Origin: an uncultured Lachnospiraceae bacterium
GTDB taxonomy: Bacteria > Bacillota > Clostridia > Lachnospirales > Lachnospiraceae
DNA: 35,242 bases
NCBI GenBank assembly: GCA_900317505.1
Contig: ONHB01000021.1
Span: forward strand, 1 to 35,242
Reading direction: 5' to 3'
The notes below the pieces were generated by a model. The model worked only from the letters and a program-made list of their open reading frames with translations. It had not been told where the DNA came from and made no database searches. This document shows, in pieces, positions 16,627 through 26,000 of this stretch (position 1 is its first letter; each line of letters begins with the position of its first letter). The position numbers and the translations under genes are program-made.

Positions 16627-17484
16627 TTAAACCCTTCTTCCTGCTGTTGAATATTTTTTCAATAATTCATCAATATTATCCTCATCTTTGATCACGTCAG
16701 GACCGCCAAGGCTGTGCTTTAAGCCCTTGCCTTCCAAAAAGCGGTAGGCGATCATAAAAGTAGCGTCATCAAAGGAAGTGAAAAATTCACTGTTAATACG
16801 GTCAATCTTTTCGGCGGTTGTCATGGAAGAGAGCGTATCGGAAAAACGGAAGACCTCTTCAAAGGCATATGTGGCGATTGTCTCCTGCTGACGGATATCG
16901 GATGTGATCTCCTGAACATGGAAGACATACATGTAAACGCGCAGCCACTGCGTGCGGCCGGGAAACCATTCATATACCACGTTGTATTTCTGATTCATAC
17001 TCTGTACTTCACGGTTCCAGATCTCTGACATATAGGAAGAGTTTGTGATATTTTGTATCTGGCTGTCGGTAAGACAGAGATTGTATTTTTCGTTAAAATC
17101 ACAGATGATCTTTTTGCGTTTCTTGATAGCCTTCGGCAAGGAATCATACTTTACGGAGCTGTCTTGGGAGTCAGCTGTCTGTTTTTGATGTTTCTTTTTT
17201 TCAAATGCAGCACCGGCTGAGCGGTTCTCCTTATCCCAGCGCTGGGGATCCCAGCCGTATTGTTCCTCTCGTTTCTTGGCTTCTTTATCTTTTTTCGCAT
17301 TGATGATCAGGTATGCAATAATGCCGATTACAGCGATAATTCCAAGCGGACCGAGGATGGATGCCACAATTCCAAATGCTATGCTGGCAAACATGATAAA
17401 TTTGAAAGCATCGGCATGCCGGTTGTCCGGATCTGTTTTGTTGTAAAGTAATATGATAAATATAATAAAAGGTACAATTCCCAT
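16627..17484 (-). CDS. Membrane-anchored protein of unknown function
   Basis: The 285-residue product has two N-terminal hydrophobic helices (about 2-16 and 28-60). A highly charged linker follows (KKDKEAKKREEQYGWDPQRW and a KKKHQK segment), then a cytosolic-looking alpha/beta domain of about 170 residues. I do not recognise the family. The topology suggests a short membrane anchor with the soluble domain inside. It is the first gene of a two-gene minus-strand operon with the esterase and has an AAAGGAGC ribosome site. No catalytic motif is visible. Confidence 0.75.
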   Translation of the reverse strand: MGIVPFIIFIILLYNKTDPDNRHADAFKFIMFASIAFGIVASILGPLGIIAVIGIIAYLIINAKKDKEAKKREEQYGWDPQRWDKENRSAGAAFEKKKHQKQTADSQDSSVKYDSLPKAIKKRKKIICDFNEKYNLCLTDSQIQNITNSSYMSEIWNREVQSMNQKYNVVYEWFPGRTQWLRVYMYVFHVQEITSDIRQQETIATYAFEEVFRFSDTLSSMTTAEKIDRINSEFFTSFDDATFMIAYRFLEGKGLKHSLGGPDVIKDEDNIDELLKKYSTAGRRV

Positions 17485-17518
17485 ATTTGTAAGCTCCTTT
17501 TGACTCTGATATCATACT

Positions 17519-17548
17519 ATCATATTTAAAATTTGTTTTAAAGGACAA
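17519..17548 (-). promoter_or_regulatory. Probable sigma-A promoter of the membrane-protein/esterase operon
   Basis: On the minus strand TTGTCC (17543-17548) and TATGAT (17519-17524) are separated by 18 bp. The -10 is 35 bp before the ATG, with a good ribosome site between. Confidence 0.5.
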
Positions 17549-17583
17549 GAATGACAATATTGGTTTTCCTTGACGGAAGAATT

Positions 17584-17592
17584 TGTTATAAT
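17584..17592 (+). promoter_or_regulatory. Extended -10 promoter upstream of the amidase gene
   Basis: TG-T-TATAAT at 17584-17592 is an exact extended -10 element. The -35 region is poor, as is common for extended -10 promoters. It would give a leader of about 200 nt before the amidase start. Confidence 0.45.
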
Positions 17593-17639
17593 GATGCCAG
17601 CGCAAAAGTAAAATAAGATACATGGAGATAAAAAAGATA

Positions 17640-17756
17640 ATAGCAGGAAAAAAAGATAAAAATAAATAATGAAAAGAACAGATTATAAGAAAAAGAAATC
17701 AATAAATCAATAATAATAGAAATCAATAAAATAGAAATCAATAATATATAGAAAAA
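17640..17756 (+). repeat. A-rich leader with imperfect repeats of AGAAATCAATAA
   Basis: The leader between the extended -10 box and the amidase gene is almost all A/T. It contains three near-identical AGAAATCAATAA units between about 17693 and 17744, plus partial copies. It holds no gene. It may have arisen by slippage; a regulatory role is not evident. Confidence 0.5.
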
Positions 17757-17801
17757 CAGATGCAAAAAATAATAATAGTTCAGGAAGGAAACAATAATAT
17801 T

Positions 17802-18914
17802 ATGAAAAAATACCGGAGAAAACTGTTTTTGATTTTAATAACAACATTTTTAATACTGGCTTTTACCGGCTGTGGTAAAAAGGACGACAGTGCAGATGCC
17901 CAGACGCAGACCTATTCGCAGACAGACGGATCAATCGAGGATTCGGTTTCTGTGCTTCCGGCGGGAGAAGATGCCCGGCCGGTTGTTGTGGGTGATATTG
18001 ATGTGAGCGGCAATGCGACAGGCAGCGATGCCGATGCAGAAGTATCCATGCCGGAAGAAAAGCCCGGTGTTGAGTATTCCGAGGATCAGCTTGAGACCGT
18101 GTATACAACCTCGACAGTCAATATCCGCAGTGGTAAGGGGACAGATACCGAGGTTTATCAAAAGGTAGGACCGCATACGGAGCTTTCAAGAGTGGCCGAT
18201 GATGGTGAGTGGAGTACGATTTATCTGGATCACAAAGAATACTATGTGGCAAGTGAGTATCTGAGAGTCAAATCCGGTGACAGCAACGGCTATGTGGTCG
18301 TGATCGATGCCGGACATCAGGCTAAGGGCAATTCGGACAAGGAGCCGATCGGACCCGGTGCAACTGAAATGAAAGCCAAGGTTGCGGGAGGCACAAGCGG
18401 TAAAACGAGCGGACTTGCCGAGTACCAGCTGACATTGCAGGTGGCATTGAAGCTGCAGACAGAGCTGGAGACACGAGGATATGATGTTATCATGGTACGC
18501 ACGACCAATGATGTGAATATCAGCAATGCGGAACGGGCGGCAGTGGCCAATAATGCGGGCGCGGATGCATTTATCCGTATCCATGCAAACGGTTCAGATG
18601 ATACTTCGGTAAACGGTGCCATGACGATCTGTCAGACATCATCCAATCCGTACAATGGAAATCTGGCTTCCAAGAGCAAAGCGCTTTCGCAAAATGTGCT
18701 GGATGCTTTTGTAGCGGCAACCGGATGCAAAAAGCAGTATGTCTGGGAGACAGATACCATGAGTGGCATCAACTGGTGTCAGGTGCCGGTGACCATTATA
18801 GAAATGGGATATATGACCAATCCGACAGAGGATTCCAATATGGCGAGTGAGGATTATCAGAATAAGATGGTCATGGGAATTGCCAACGGAATAGATGAAT
18901 ACCTTGGAAACTGA
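17802..18914 (+). CDS. Lipoprotein N-acetylmuramoyl-L-alanine amidase with SH3 domain
   Basis: The 370-residue protein starts [17 protein letters not shown] with a lipobox ending FTGC, so it is anchored outside the membrane. After a Ser/Asp-rich linker comes a bacterial SH3 domain (about 95-150; [20 protein letters not shown]), then an Amidase_3 domain (about 165-368). Its zinc ligands are in VVVIDAGHQ, the Glu of SGLAEYQL and the His of FIRIHANGS, with the catalytic Glu in [10 protein letters not shown]. It cleaves the amide bond between muramic acid and the stem peptide during growth or division. I chose ATG 17802 because AGGAAGGA precedes it and the signal peptide then has normal length; an upstream ATG at 17760 has no ribosome site. 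Confidence 0.93.
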   Translation: MKKYRRKLFLILITTFLILAFTGCGKKDDSADAQTQTYSQTDGSIEDSVSVLPAGEDARPVVVGDIDVSGNATGSDADAEVSMPEEKPGVEYSEDQLETVYTTSTVNIRSGKGTDTEVYQKVGPHTELSRVADDGEWSTIYLDHKEYYVASEYLRVKSGDSNGYVVVIDAGHQAKGNSDKEPIGPGATEMKAKVAGGTSGKTSGLAEYQLTLQVALKLQTELETRGYDVIMVRTTNDVNISNAERAAVANNAGADAFIRIHANGSDDTSVNGAMTICQTSSNPYNGNLASKSKALSQNVLDAFVAATGCKKQYVWETDTMSGINWCQVPVTIIEMGYMTNPTEDSNMASEDYQNKMVMGIANGIDEYLGN

Positions 18915-18968
18915 AATGCCTTTAAAAGCCGGTAATCATAGAAAGCACGGAAATTTTAAAGTGGAGTA

Positions 18969-18995
18969 TAAAGTTTTTAAATTTTCTTCCGATAA
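18969..18995 (+). promoter_or_regulatory. Sigma-28 (FliA) promoter of the late flagellar operon
   Basis: TAAA at 18969-18972, a 15-bp spacer, then TCCGATAA at 18988-18995, against the consensus TAAA-N15-GCCGATAA: one mismatch. It lies 42 bp upstream of flgM, as expected for a class-3 flagellar promoter. Confidence 0.88.
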
Positions 18996-19037
18996 ACATT
19001 ATAAGACAAAGCGTATTCCAGGGAAGGAGGGAGTCTT

Positions 19038-19313
19038 ATGCGTATCGGAAATTACCAGATGATACAGCAGATTTACAATACAACAAAGCCCACAGGTACG
19101 ACGAAAGCACAAAAAAAAGGATTTTCTGATGTAGTTTCTATTTCCAGTGCGGGAAAGGACGCAACGGTTGCAAAAGCAGCTGTTATGGCTTCGCCTGATG
19201 TCAGGACAGAGCTTGTGGATTCCATCAGATCCCGCATGCAGGCAGGAACTTATGATGTGAGTGCCGATGATTTTGCAGACAGACTGGTCGCAAAATTCAA
19301 TGGAGAGTTTTAA
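19038..19313 (+). CDS. flgM: Anti-sigma-28 factor FlgM
   Basis: The 91-residue protein has the usual unstructured N-terminal half (MRIGNYQMIQQIYNT). The conserved sigma-binding C-terminal helices contain SPDVRTELVDSIRSRMQAGT and YDVSADDFADRLV. It holds sigma-28 inactive until the hook is complete and it is exported through the flagellar secretion system. A very strong GGAAGGAGGG ribosome site precedes the ATG. It is first in a seven-gene operon and is transcribed from a sigma-28 site, so it sits in its own feedback loop. Confidence 0.93.
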   Translation: MRIGNYQMIQQIYNTTKPTGTTKAQKKGFSDVVSISSAGKDATVAKAAVMASPDVRTELVDSIRSRMQAGTYDVSADDFADRLVAKFNGEF

Positions 19314-19357
19314 TTCCAATCATGAAATAAAATTATTATGAAATTGAGGTAATTCCA

Positions 19358-19876
19358 ATGGCTAGTCTTATGGAAAATTTAATGGATCTGTTAGAAAAAG
19401 AAAACAGTGAATATGAAAAGTTATTGGAATTATCCATGGAAAAAACTCCGGTTATTATCGAAGGAAATATTGAAAAGCTGGAAAAAATCACGGATGATGA
19501 AAATATTATCGTAAGCAGAGTTAATATGCTTGATAAACAGCGCATGCAGGCAATGCAGGATATTGCCAATGTATTAAACAAGGATGTTGAAAGTTTAAAA
19601 CTTGCACAGCTTACCGCTATGCTTTCTCAAAGACCGCAGGAGCAGAAAAGGCTTGCAGCCATTCATACCAAATTGAAGATCACGACCGAACAGCTTGTCC
19701 GTGTCAACGAACACAACCGTGATCTGATCGCACGTTCACTGGAAATGGTTGAATACAATATGAATGTGATCAAGAGTATGAAATGTGCTCCCGAGACTGC
19801 CAATTACACCAGAGGAGCTTACAGCGCCGGAAGTGTCATGGGAAGCGAGCTTAAGAGCTTTGATACAAAGCAATAG
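19358..19876 (+). CDS. flgN: FlgN-type export chaperone
   Basis: The 172-residue protein is almost entirely helical with heptad-like Leu spacing (MENLMDLLEKENSEYEKLLE), as in FlgN chaperones. These escort the hook-filament junction proteins FlgK and FlgL to the export gate. Position between flgM and flgK is the classic order. The sequence of this family is poorly conserved, so the call rests on length, coiled-coil character and context. A GAGGTAATTCC region precedes the ATG. Confidence 0.88.
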   Translation: MASLMENLMDLLEKENSEYEKLLELSMEKTPVIIEGNIEKLEKITDDENIIVSRVNMLDKQRMQAMQDIANVLNKDVESLKLAQLTAMLSQRPQEQKRLAAIHTKLKITTEQLVRVNEHNRDLIARSLEMVEYNMNVIKSMKCAPETANYTRGAYSAGSVMGSELKSFDTKQ

Positions 19877-19895
19877 CCTTATGAGGTGATAATAT

Positions 19896-21530
19896 ATGTC
19901 ATTATTCGGAAATTTATACGTCGGAAACAGCGGACTGCAGACCAGCCAGAATGCCCTCAATACCGTAGCCCACAACCTTACCAATGTGGACACGAAGGGA
20001 TATACCAGACAGCAGGTAGCACAGTCCGATCGTACATACAATACAATATCCATCAACGCATCGATCGTTTCTAATAAGCAGACGGGACTGGGTACTTATT
20101 ATTCTGAGACCCGTCAGGTCCGGGATTATTTCCTGGATCAGACTTATCGCGAAGAAAACGGTCGTTTGTCTTTCTACAATCTGACCTACAATACATTTAA
20201 AGAGGTAGAAAATACACTCGGAGAGCTGGATGGGGAATCGTTCAATGATTCACTGACACAGTTTTGGGAGTCGATTGAAGAGCTTGCCAAAGAGCCGTCA
20301 AGCAGTGTTAAACAGGGGCTGTTTGTACAGCGTGCCAATCAGTTTTTGAACCGCGCCAAGGCAGTTTATACAGACCTGTCCCAGTTGCAGGATAACCTCA
20401 ACAAGCAGGTCAAGGAAGACGTCGATCGTGTCAATGAGATTTCAAAAAGAATTTATGAATTGAATAACAATATCTTAAAGATAGAATGTGCAGGCATAGA
20501 GCAGGCCAATGACTTAAGGGATGAAAGAAATGCACTCTTAGATGAATTGGGCGGCCTGATGAACATCAGCTACAAGGAAGACGTAGACGGAGCTGTGGTG
20601 ATCAAGGCAGAAGGGCATGCACTGGTTACCCGTGGAGCTTACTACGATATGGCGCTGTATGCGGATCCCAGCAACGGACTGTATACACCTTATTGGAGAC
20701 AGGATGCCAGATTTGATGAAGCAGGCAATCCGGATCTGACCAACTGCAAGGTATTTGATCTGACACAGCCGATTTCGACAGCACGCAATACGGATGTGGG
20801 AGGTATCAAGGCAGAACTGCTTGCGCGCGGTGATTCCAGAGCCAATTATACCTATCTGGATAAGCCGGATTACAACCAGACGACTGCACAGTCCGTAATC
20901 ATGAATGTTCAGGCAGAATTTGATTCCCTGATCCATTCTGTTGTAACCAAGGTCAATGAAGTCTTTGCCCAGTCTGCTGACAAGGACAATGGCTATCTGG
21001 TAGATAAAAATGGCAATCCGTTGCAGATCTTCCAGAAAATCGCATCCGATGGATATGATGCAGCCGGCAATTATATTGCAGAAGATCCAAACGAGGAAAA
21101 AGGAACGACTTTATATACGGTAGCCAATCTGACGATCAATTCAGATCTTATGAAACAGGCTACACTTATTGGTCTTGTCAAACCGGATCAGAAAGAGGAC
21201 TTTGAACTGATCAAAAAGCTGCAGGATGTTTTTACAACAGAGGATTATGTATTAAATCCCAATACCGTGACAAAGACCAACCTGATCGATTTTTATTCCA
21301 ATCTTGTCTCACAGATCGGCAGCAGCGGTTCTGTATTCAAGAGTGTATACAACAATCAGGAGACTACGGTCAACAGTACGGAATTTGCAAGGCAGCAGGT
21401 CGTTGGTGTATCAGATGAAGAGGAATTAAACAATATGATCAAATTCCAGAATGCATACAATGCCAACAGCCGTTTTATCAATACTGTGAATGAAATGATC
21501 GAACATATTATCAATACACTGGCTGTTTGA
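19896..21530 (+). CDS. flgK: Flagellar hook-associated protein 1, FlgK (first copy)
   Basis: The 544-residue protein has the axial-protein N-terminus SLFGNLYVGNSGLQTSQNAL with the NVDTKGYTRQQV motif. The matching C-terminal helix (SDEEELNNMIKFQNAYNANS) forms the D0 domain. FlgK is the first junction protein between hook and filament. Between the conserved ends are the usual coiled and beta-rich regions, including ELNNNILKIECAGIEQANDL and RDERNALLDELGGLMNISY. GAGGTGATAAT precedes the ATG. A second, diverged FlgK follows immediately, so which copy forms the normal junction is not known. Confidence 0.93.
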   Translation: MSLFGNLYVGNSGLQTSQNALNTVAHNLTNVDTKGYTRQQVAQSDRTYNTISINASIVSNKQTGLGTYYSETRQVRDYFLDQTYREENGRLSFYNLTYNTFKEVENTLGELDGESFNDSLTQFWESIEELAKEPSSSVKQGLFVQRANQFLNRAKAVYTDLSQLQDNLNKQVKEDVDRVNEISKRIYELNNNILKIECAGIEQANDLRDERNALLDELGGLMNISYKEDVDGAVVIKAEGHALVTRGAYYDMALYADPSNGLYTPYWRQDARFDEAGNPDLTNCKVFDLTQPISTARNTDVGGIKAELLARGDSRANYTYLDKPDYNQTTAQSVIMNVQAEFDSLIHSVVTKVNEVFAQSADKDNGYLVDKNGNPLQIFQKIASDGYDAAGNYIAEDPNEEKGTTLYTVANLTINSDLMKQATLIGLVKPDQKEDFELIKKLQDVFTTEDYVLNPNTVTKTNLIDFYSNLVSQIGSSGSVFKSVYNNQETTVNSTEFARQQVVGVSDEEELNNMIKFQNAYNANSRFINTVNEMIEHIINTLAV

Positions 21531-21627
21531 TCTGTTTTACCGAAGTGATGGATAAATACAGCCGGATGCAATAACAGACAGGTATAATAAATTTAAGAAA
21601 TAAGCAAGGGTAGAAAGGAGAAGTATT

Positions 21628-23526
21628 ATGGCTTCTACATTTTTTGGCTTAAATATCGCATATACAGGCTTGACGGCAGCCAATGCTTCTTTGAACACAA
21701 CGGCTAACAACATTTCCAATGCCAATACAGATGGCTACTCCAGACAGCTTGTCAATCAGCAGGCAGCCAACAGCCTCCGTACATATACGACATATGGATG
21801 CTCCGGTGCCGGTGTTGAAACAACATCGATCGAGAGACAAAGAGATGCTTTTTATGATTTTAAGTACTGGAACAACAATGCCAATAAGGGAGAGTTTTCG
21901 GAGCTTGAATACTATATGAAGCAGATTGAAGATGCTTTCAAGGATGATTCTACGGTAGACGGTTTCTCCACAATCTTCCAGAAAATGTACACGATGATAC
22001 AGGAGCTGGACAAAAATTCAGGCGATCCGGTTACCAAGACACAGTTTTTAGGCTTTGCCGGAAACCTGACCTATTATTTCAACAATATGGCCGGAAAGCT
22101 TACCACACTTCAGTCGGACTGCAACCAGGAATTGAAAAATGTGGTTTCGCAGATCAACAGCTATGCAGAAGAAATTGCATCTCTTAACCAGCAGATCAAT
22201 GTTATCGAGCTGTCAGGTTCCATGGCCAATGAGCTTCGGGACCAGAGAGATCTCTTGATAGATAAGCTGTCAGAGCTGGTGGACGTTACGACAGAGGAGC
22301 AGCCGGTTTATGATACCAACAATTCCGGAAGAGAAACCGGTGCGACACGTTATGTGGTAAAAATTGCCGGTGGACAGACACTGGTTGATTCTTCTTCATA
22401 CAATTCACTTGAATGCCGGGCCAAAGCAAATTATGCAAGCAATAACCAGTCGGATGTCGTAGGTCTTTACGATGTATTCTGGAAGGATGGACGTGATTTT
22501 TCTCTGGCAAGTGATCAGATCGGTGGACAGTTGCGTGGACTGATCGAGATCCGCGACGGTAATAACGGAGAAAATTTCAACGGAAAAGTGACAGAGATTG
22601 GTGTCAACGCAGATGGCAACACGACCGTAAAGGTAGATGTCAGCGCCGATTATCTGAGGGATTTGTCTTCCTGCACACTGCCGATAGACGGTGGCGTATT
22701 AAAGCTTGGAAGCAAAGAATATTATTTTGACAGCTTTGAAGCCAATTATGCAGTAGACGCAGATGGCAATCCATATATCGAAAGCTACAATTTTATCATC
22801 AGCAAGGAAACAGAAAAAAATGCAACACAGCCGGATGTATCCCGTGTCGGTCAGGACGCTTCAGTCGGATACGGCATTGATTATCAGGGTATTCCTTATT
22901 ATCAGGAGCAGTTAAACGAATGGTGCCGTCTGTTTGCAGAGGCTTTCAATAAAATCGTGACTCAGGACGGTGCTGTAGATGGCTATGGCAATGAACCGGA
23001 CGTTGTTTTTGTGGCAGATAACGCTGTAGATGACAGTCAAAATACATTTTTGGCATCACGTCAGAAAATTACGGCAGGAACCGTTATTTCCAGTAAAGCT
23101 GATTCATATTACTATCTGACTGCGAAAAATTTCAATGTCAATTCCAAGATGCTGGACGATCCGCAGCTGATGGCTACCCATACCGGCAATCCGGATGAGG
23201 ACAGCAAGAGCGATATCGTAGATCAGCTGATCAAGCTCAGGACAGATACATCCATTATGAGCTTCAGAGGATGCGGCGCCGGTGACTTTTTACAGTGTGT
23301 ACTGGCAGACGTGGCATTGAATACACAGAGTGCAAAGACGATGAACAGCAGCTATAACAATATAGCAAAAGCCATCGACACCCAGAGATTATCAGTATAC
23401 GGTGTTGACAGCGATGAAGAGGCATTAAATCTTGTCCAGTATCAGCATGCTTACAAGCTGGCTTCACAGATGATATCTGTTTTGTCAGAAGTATATGACA
23501 GACTGATCTTACAGACCGGAGTATAA
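21628..23526 (+). CDS. flgK: Second FlgK paralogue
   Basis: The 632-residue protein has its own FlgK ends: STFFGLNIAYTGLTAANASL with the NANTDGYSRQLV motif, and the C-terminal VDSDEEALNLVQYQHAYKLA helix. It shares domain layout with the preceding gene but is about 90 residues longer and clearly diverged. An extra beta-rich segment around residues 310-395 (NGKVTEIGVNADGNTTVKVD) accounts for much of the length. FlgK is normally encoded once. This copy may be an additional junction ring or replace the first under some conditions. It has a good AGAAAGGAG ribosome site, and a 97-bp gap after the first copy contains no terminator. Confidence 0.9.
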   Translation: MASTFFGLNIAYTGLTAANASLNTTANNISNANTDGYSRQLVNQQAANSLRTYTTYGCSGAGVETTSIERQRDAFYDFKYWNNNANKGEFSELEYYMKQIEDAFKDDSTVDGFSTIFQKMYTMIQELDKNSGDPVTKTQFLGFAGNLTYYFNNMAGKLTTLQSDCNQELKNVVSQINSYAEEIASLNQQINVIELSGSMANELRDQRDLLIDKLSELVDVTTEEQPVYDTNNSGRETGATRYVVKIAGGQTLVDSSSYNSLECRAKANYASNNQSDVVGLYDVFWKDGRDFSLASDQIGGQLRGLIEIRDGNNGENFNGKVTEIGVNADGNTTVKVDVSADYLRDLSSCTLPIDGGVLKLGSKEYYFDSFEANYAVDADGNPYIESYNFIISKETEKNATQPDVSRVGQDASVGYGIDYQGIPYYQEQLNEWCRLFAEAFNKIVTQDGAVDGYGNEPDVVFVADNAVDDSQNTFLASRQKITAGTVISSKADSYYYLTAKNFNVNSKMLDDPQLMATHTGNPDEDSKSDIVDQLIKLRTDTSIMSFRGCGAGDFLQCVLADVALNTQSAKTMNSSYNNIAKAIDTQRLSVYGVDSDEEALNLVQYQHAYKLASQMISVLSEVYDRLILQTGV

Positions 23527-23613
23527 ATTAGTTTTGATGTCTGAAAAGATGTTCAGAAAAACGCAGAGCCTGACGATATATATTATGATAATGGCTGTTT
23601 TGGAGGTAGAAGA

Positions 23614-25161
23614 ATGCGGGTTACCAATAAGATTATACAAAATAATTCCATAACAAATATCAACAACAATAAGGTTATGGAAGATCAACTGAATACACAG
23701 TTAGCAACCGGTAAAAAGATCAACAGACCAAGTGATGATCCGGTTGTGGCCATCCGGTCTCTGCGTCTTCGTACCAGTCTGACAGAGATTGAACAGTATT
23801 ACAAAAAGAATGCGCCGGATGCTGACAACTGGCTGAAGATCACGGAAAATGCCGTGGATACGACAATCAGCCTGATCAAGAGCATGTACAGTGATTGTAC
23901 ATCCGGATCAGAGGGCTTTAAAACAGCTGATGACCGCAACGCTATTTTAGGTGACCTGAAAGGTCTGAGAGATGAAATTTTTTCAGCCGGCAATTCCGAG
24001 TATGCAGGCAGATATGTATTTACCGGATATCGTACCGGAGTATCACTTACTTTTAGCGGCGAGACAAGCAAACAGTATACGATCACGGAGCAGTTGGACA
24101 AAAGCTGCCTTTCTGATCTGACATATATTGATACCGATAAGCTTTCAGATGTTACAAGCACCAACGCATCTGCGATCGGTATTCAGGAAGCGGACATTAC
24201 AAGCAACACCGTACATCGCATCCGTATTTCATACAGCGACTGTGACAATACCGCTCCCACGCTTGAATATTATGATACCAACGGACAGAAGGTGACTCTT
24301 ACGGCACAGGTTATATCTGCCAATGATAAGACGCAGGATCCGTATCTTTCCCAGACACCGGCAACCGGAAAGGGGGTTACCTTTATTCCCGAGACCGGTG
24401 AATTGATCCTGAGTGATGATGTATTTTCGGCAATGCAGTCCGCAAAAGATGATCCGGCGACTGCAGCCAATGAGGGAGAGATCCGTATCACCTATTCCAA
24501 GACGAATTTTACGAAGAGTGATCTGCGTCCCGAACATTATTTCTACTGCGAAACACCGGCTGACAACGTTGCCGGCAAGATGGTTTACAATGAAGGATTT
24601 TTGGATGGCAAGACAGATGATCTGACAAAACAGTCCATTACATATGATGTTGGTTTCGGACAGGAAATTCAGGTCAATACCAATGCATCTGAGGTATTCA
24701 CCCACGATATCAAGCGTGACGTGGAGGAAATGATAGCCTGTGTGGAAGATGTTATCAAGATGGAAGACACCGTAGCCACTCTGGAAAAGAAGCTGGCTTC
24801 CACAACAGACGAAACAGAAAAAGCAAATATTCAGAGTGTACTGGATGCTGCCAATAAAGCAAAGAGCTTCCTTGAAGATAAGATGCAAAAAACATTTGAA
24901 TCCGGCATTGCAGTGACCCAGGGATATCTGGATCGTGCAAATACAGCAATGACAACCATTGGTAACCGATCTTCCCGTGTAGAGCTGGTGGAAAACCGTC
25001 TGAGTGCGCAGCAGAGCAGCTTTAAGGAACTGACCGCCGATAACGATGATGCAGATGATACAGAGACGATCATCCAGCTTAAGAGTGTGGAAATGACCTA
25101 TGAAGCAGCTTTGATGGCAACCGGTAAGATCAGCCAGACATCGTTGCTGGATTATATTTAA
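23614..25161 (+). CDS. flgL: Flagellar hook-associated protein 3, FlgL
   Basis: The 515-residue protein starts MRVTNKIIQNNSITNINNNK with the flagellin-like LNTQLATGKKINRPSDDP motif. It ends with a matching helix (TIIQLKSVEMTYEAALMATG), both features of FlgL. FlgL sits between FlgK and the flagellin filament. It is much longer than enterobacterial FlgL (about 317 residues); the extra length lies in the surface-exposed middle part, as in many Clostridia. TTGGAGGTAG precedes the ATG. Confidence 0.93.
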   Translation: MRVTNKIIQNNSITNINNNKVMEDQLNTQLATGKKINRPSDDPVVAIRSLRLRTSLTEIEQYYKKNAPDADNWLKITENAVDTTISLIKSMYSDCTSGSEGFKTADDRNAILGDLKGLRDEIFSAGNSEYAGRYVFTGYRTGVSLTFSGETSKQYTITEQLDKSCLSDLTYIDTDKLSDVTSTNASAIGIQEADITSNTVHRIRISYSDCDNTAPTLEYYDTNGQKVTLTAQVISANDKTQDPYLSQTPATGKGVTFIPETGELILSDDVFSAMQSAKDDPATAANEGEIRITYSKTNFTKSDLRPEHYFYCETPADNVAGKMVYNEGFLDGKTDDLTKQSITYDVGFGQEIQVNTNASEVFTHDIKRDVEEMIACVEDVIKMEDTVATLEKKLASTTDETEKANIQSVLDAANKAKSFLEDKMQKTFESGIAVTQGYLDRANTAMTTIGNRSSRVELVENRLSAQQSSFKELTADNDDADDTETIIQLKSVEMTYEAALMATGKISQTSLLDYI

Positions 25162-25271
25162 TATATTTTCGCTTTTTCTGTTGCCGGAAGCATGACATAA
25201 ACAGATAAAAAGAGGATGTGCCGAATGACCTGTGTATACGGATCAGCGGCAGAAAGTAGAGGAGGTAAACT

Positions 25272-25730
25272 ATGCAGGTTAATTCAAGACTTTTTGGGTC
25301 AATCGATATTGAAGACAGTAAAATCATACATTTTGTCAATGGATTGGTCGGATTTCCGCAGATGACCGATTTTGCACTGATCCATGATGCAGAATCAGAC
25401 GGAAAGAAGGGAATCCAGTGGCTGCAGTCCATGCAGGAAGGCAATTTTGCCATGCCTGTGCTGAATCCGCTGCAGATTTTGGATGAATACAATCCGGTTG
25501 TTGAAGATGAACTGTTAAAACCGCTTGGAGAAATGGAAGCTGATGATATGCTGGTATTTGTGACAGCAACCGTTCCCAGTGATATTACCAGGATGACAGT
25601 CAATCTGAAAGGACCGATCATCATCAATGTAAACAACTGCAAAGCCTGTCAGGTCATTGCTGAGGGTGAACACTGTGAAGTGAAATTCCCAATCTATGAT
25701 ATCTTAAAGAGCAGAAAGGGAGGTGAATAA
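25272..25730 (+). CDS. fliW: Flagellar assembly factor FliW
   Basis: The 152-residue beta-barrel protein has the FliW motifs LFGSIDIEDSKIIHFVNGLV, GFPQMTDFALI and GPIIINVNNCKACQVI. In Bacillus FliW binds either flagellin or CsrA. When flagellin is exported, free FliW captures CsrA and relieves repression of flagellin translation. It is encoded directly before csrA, with one base between the genes, the conserved pairing in Gram-positive flagellar operons. A GAGGAGGTAA ribosome site precedes the ATG. Confidence 0.95.
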   Translation: MQVNSRLFGSIDIEDSKIIHFVNGLVGFPQMTDFALIHDAESDGKKGIQWLQSMQEGNFAMPVLNPLQILDEYNPVVEDELLKPLGEMEADDMLVFVTATVPSDITRMTVNLKGPIIINVNNCKACQVIAEGEHCEVKFPIYDILKSRKGGE

Positions 25731-25731
25731 G

Positions 25732-25947
25732 ATGTTAGCATTATCCAGAAAAAAAGGCGAAGCCTTAGTTATCAACAATAACATCGAGGTCACCGTTTTG
25801 GAAATCAAAGGTGATCAGGTAAAACTTGGAATCAGTGCTCCAAAGGAAGTGCCGATTTACCGTAAAGAAGTATATGTTCAGATTCAGGAAGCAAATAAAG
25901 CCGCAACAGAGGTCAGCGGACTGGATGCATTAAAAGGATTGTTTTAA
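25732..25947 (+). CDS. csrA: Carbon storage regulator CsrA
   Basis: The 71-residue RNA-binding protein starts MLALSRKKGEALVINNNIEV and has the conserved GISAPKEVPIYRKEVY segment whose Arg (about residue 44) contacts GGA in RNA hairpins. It has the longer C-terminal tail typical of Firmicute CsrA that FliW can bind. I chose ATG 25732 because AGGGAGGTGA precedes it; an in-frame GTG at 25723 lies inside that site. CsrA represses translation by covering Shine-Dalgarno regions. Candidate targets with such sites occur downstream in this window. Confidence 0.95.
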   Translation: MLALSRKKGEALVINNNIEVTVLEIKGDQVKLGISAPKEVPIYRKEVYVQIQEANKAATEVSGLDALKGLF

Positions 25948-25966
25948 GACAGATGCTACAGAAACA

Positions 25967-25993
25967 CAGAGCCACCCGATTTGGGTGGCTCTG
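25967..25993 (+). terminator. Perfect hairpin ending the flagellar operon
   Basis: CAGAGCCACCC at 25967-25977 pairs exactly with GGGTGGCTCTG at 25983-25993 around GATTT. The following tract (CTTGCAATT) is only weakly T-rich, so termination may be partial. It lies between csrA and the convergent nuclease gene. Confidence 0.6.
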
Positions 25994-26000
25994 CTTGCAA

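Noticed and set aside
19002..19037. GGA-rich flgM leader as a CsrA site
   Set aside because: The GGA repeats lie within a purine-rich Shine-Dalgarno sequence and show no hairpin or ACA-R-GGA core, so they are not distinctive.
24130..24150. CCGATAA inside flgL as an internal sigma-28 promoter
   Set aside because: No TAAA-like -35 is found at 15 bp, and it lies in coding sequence.
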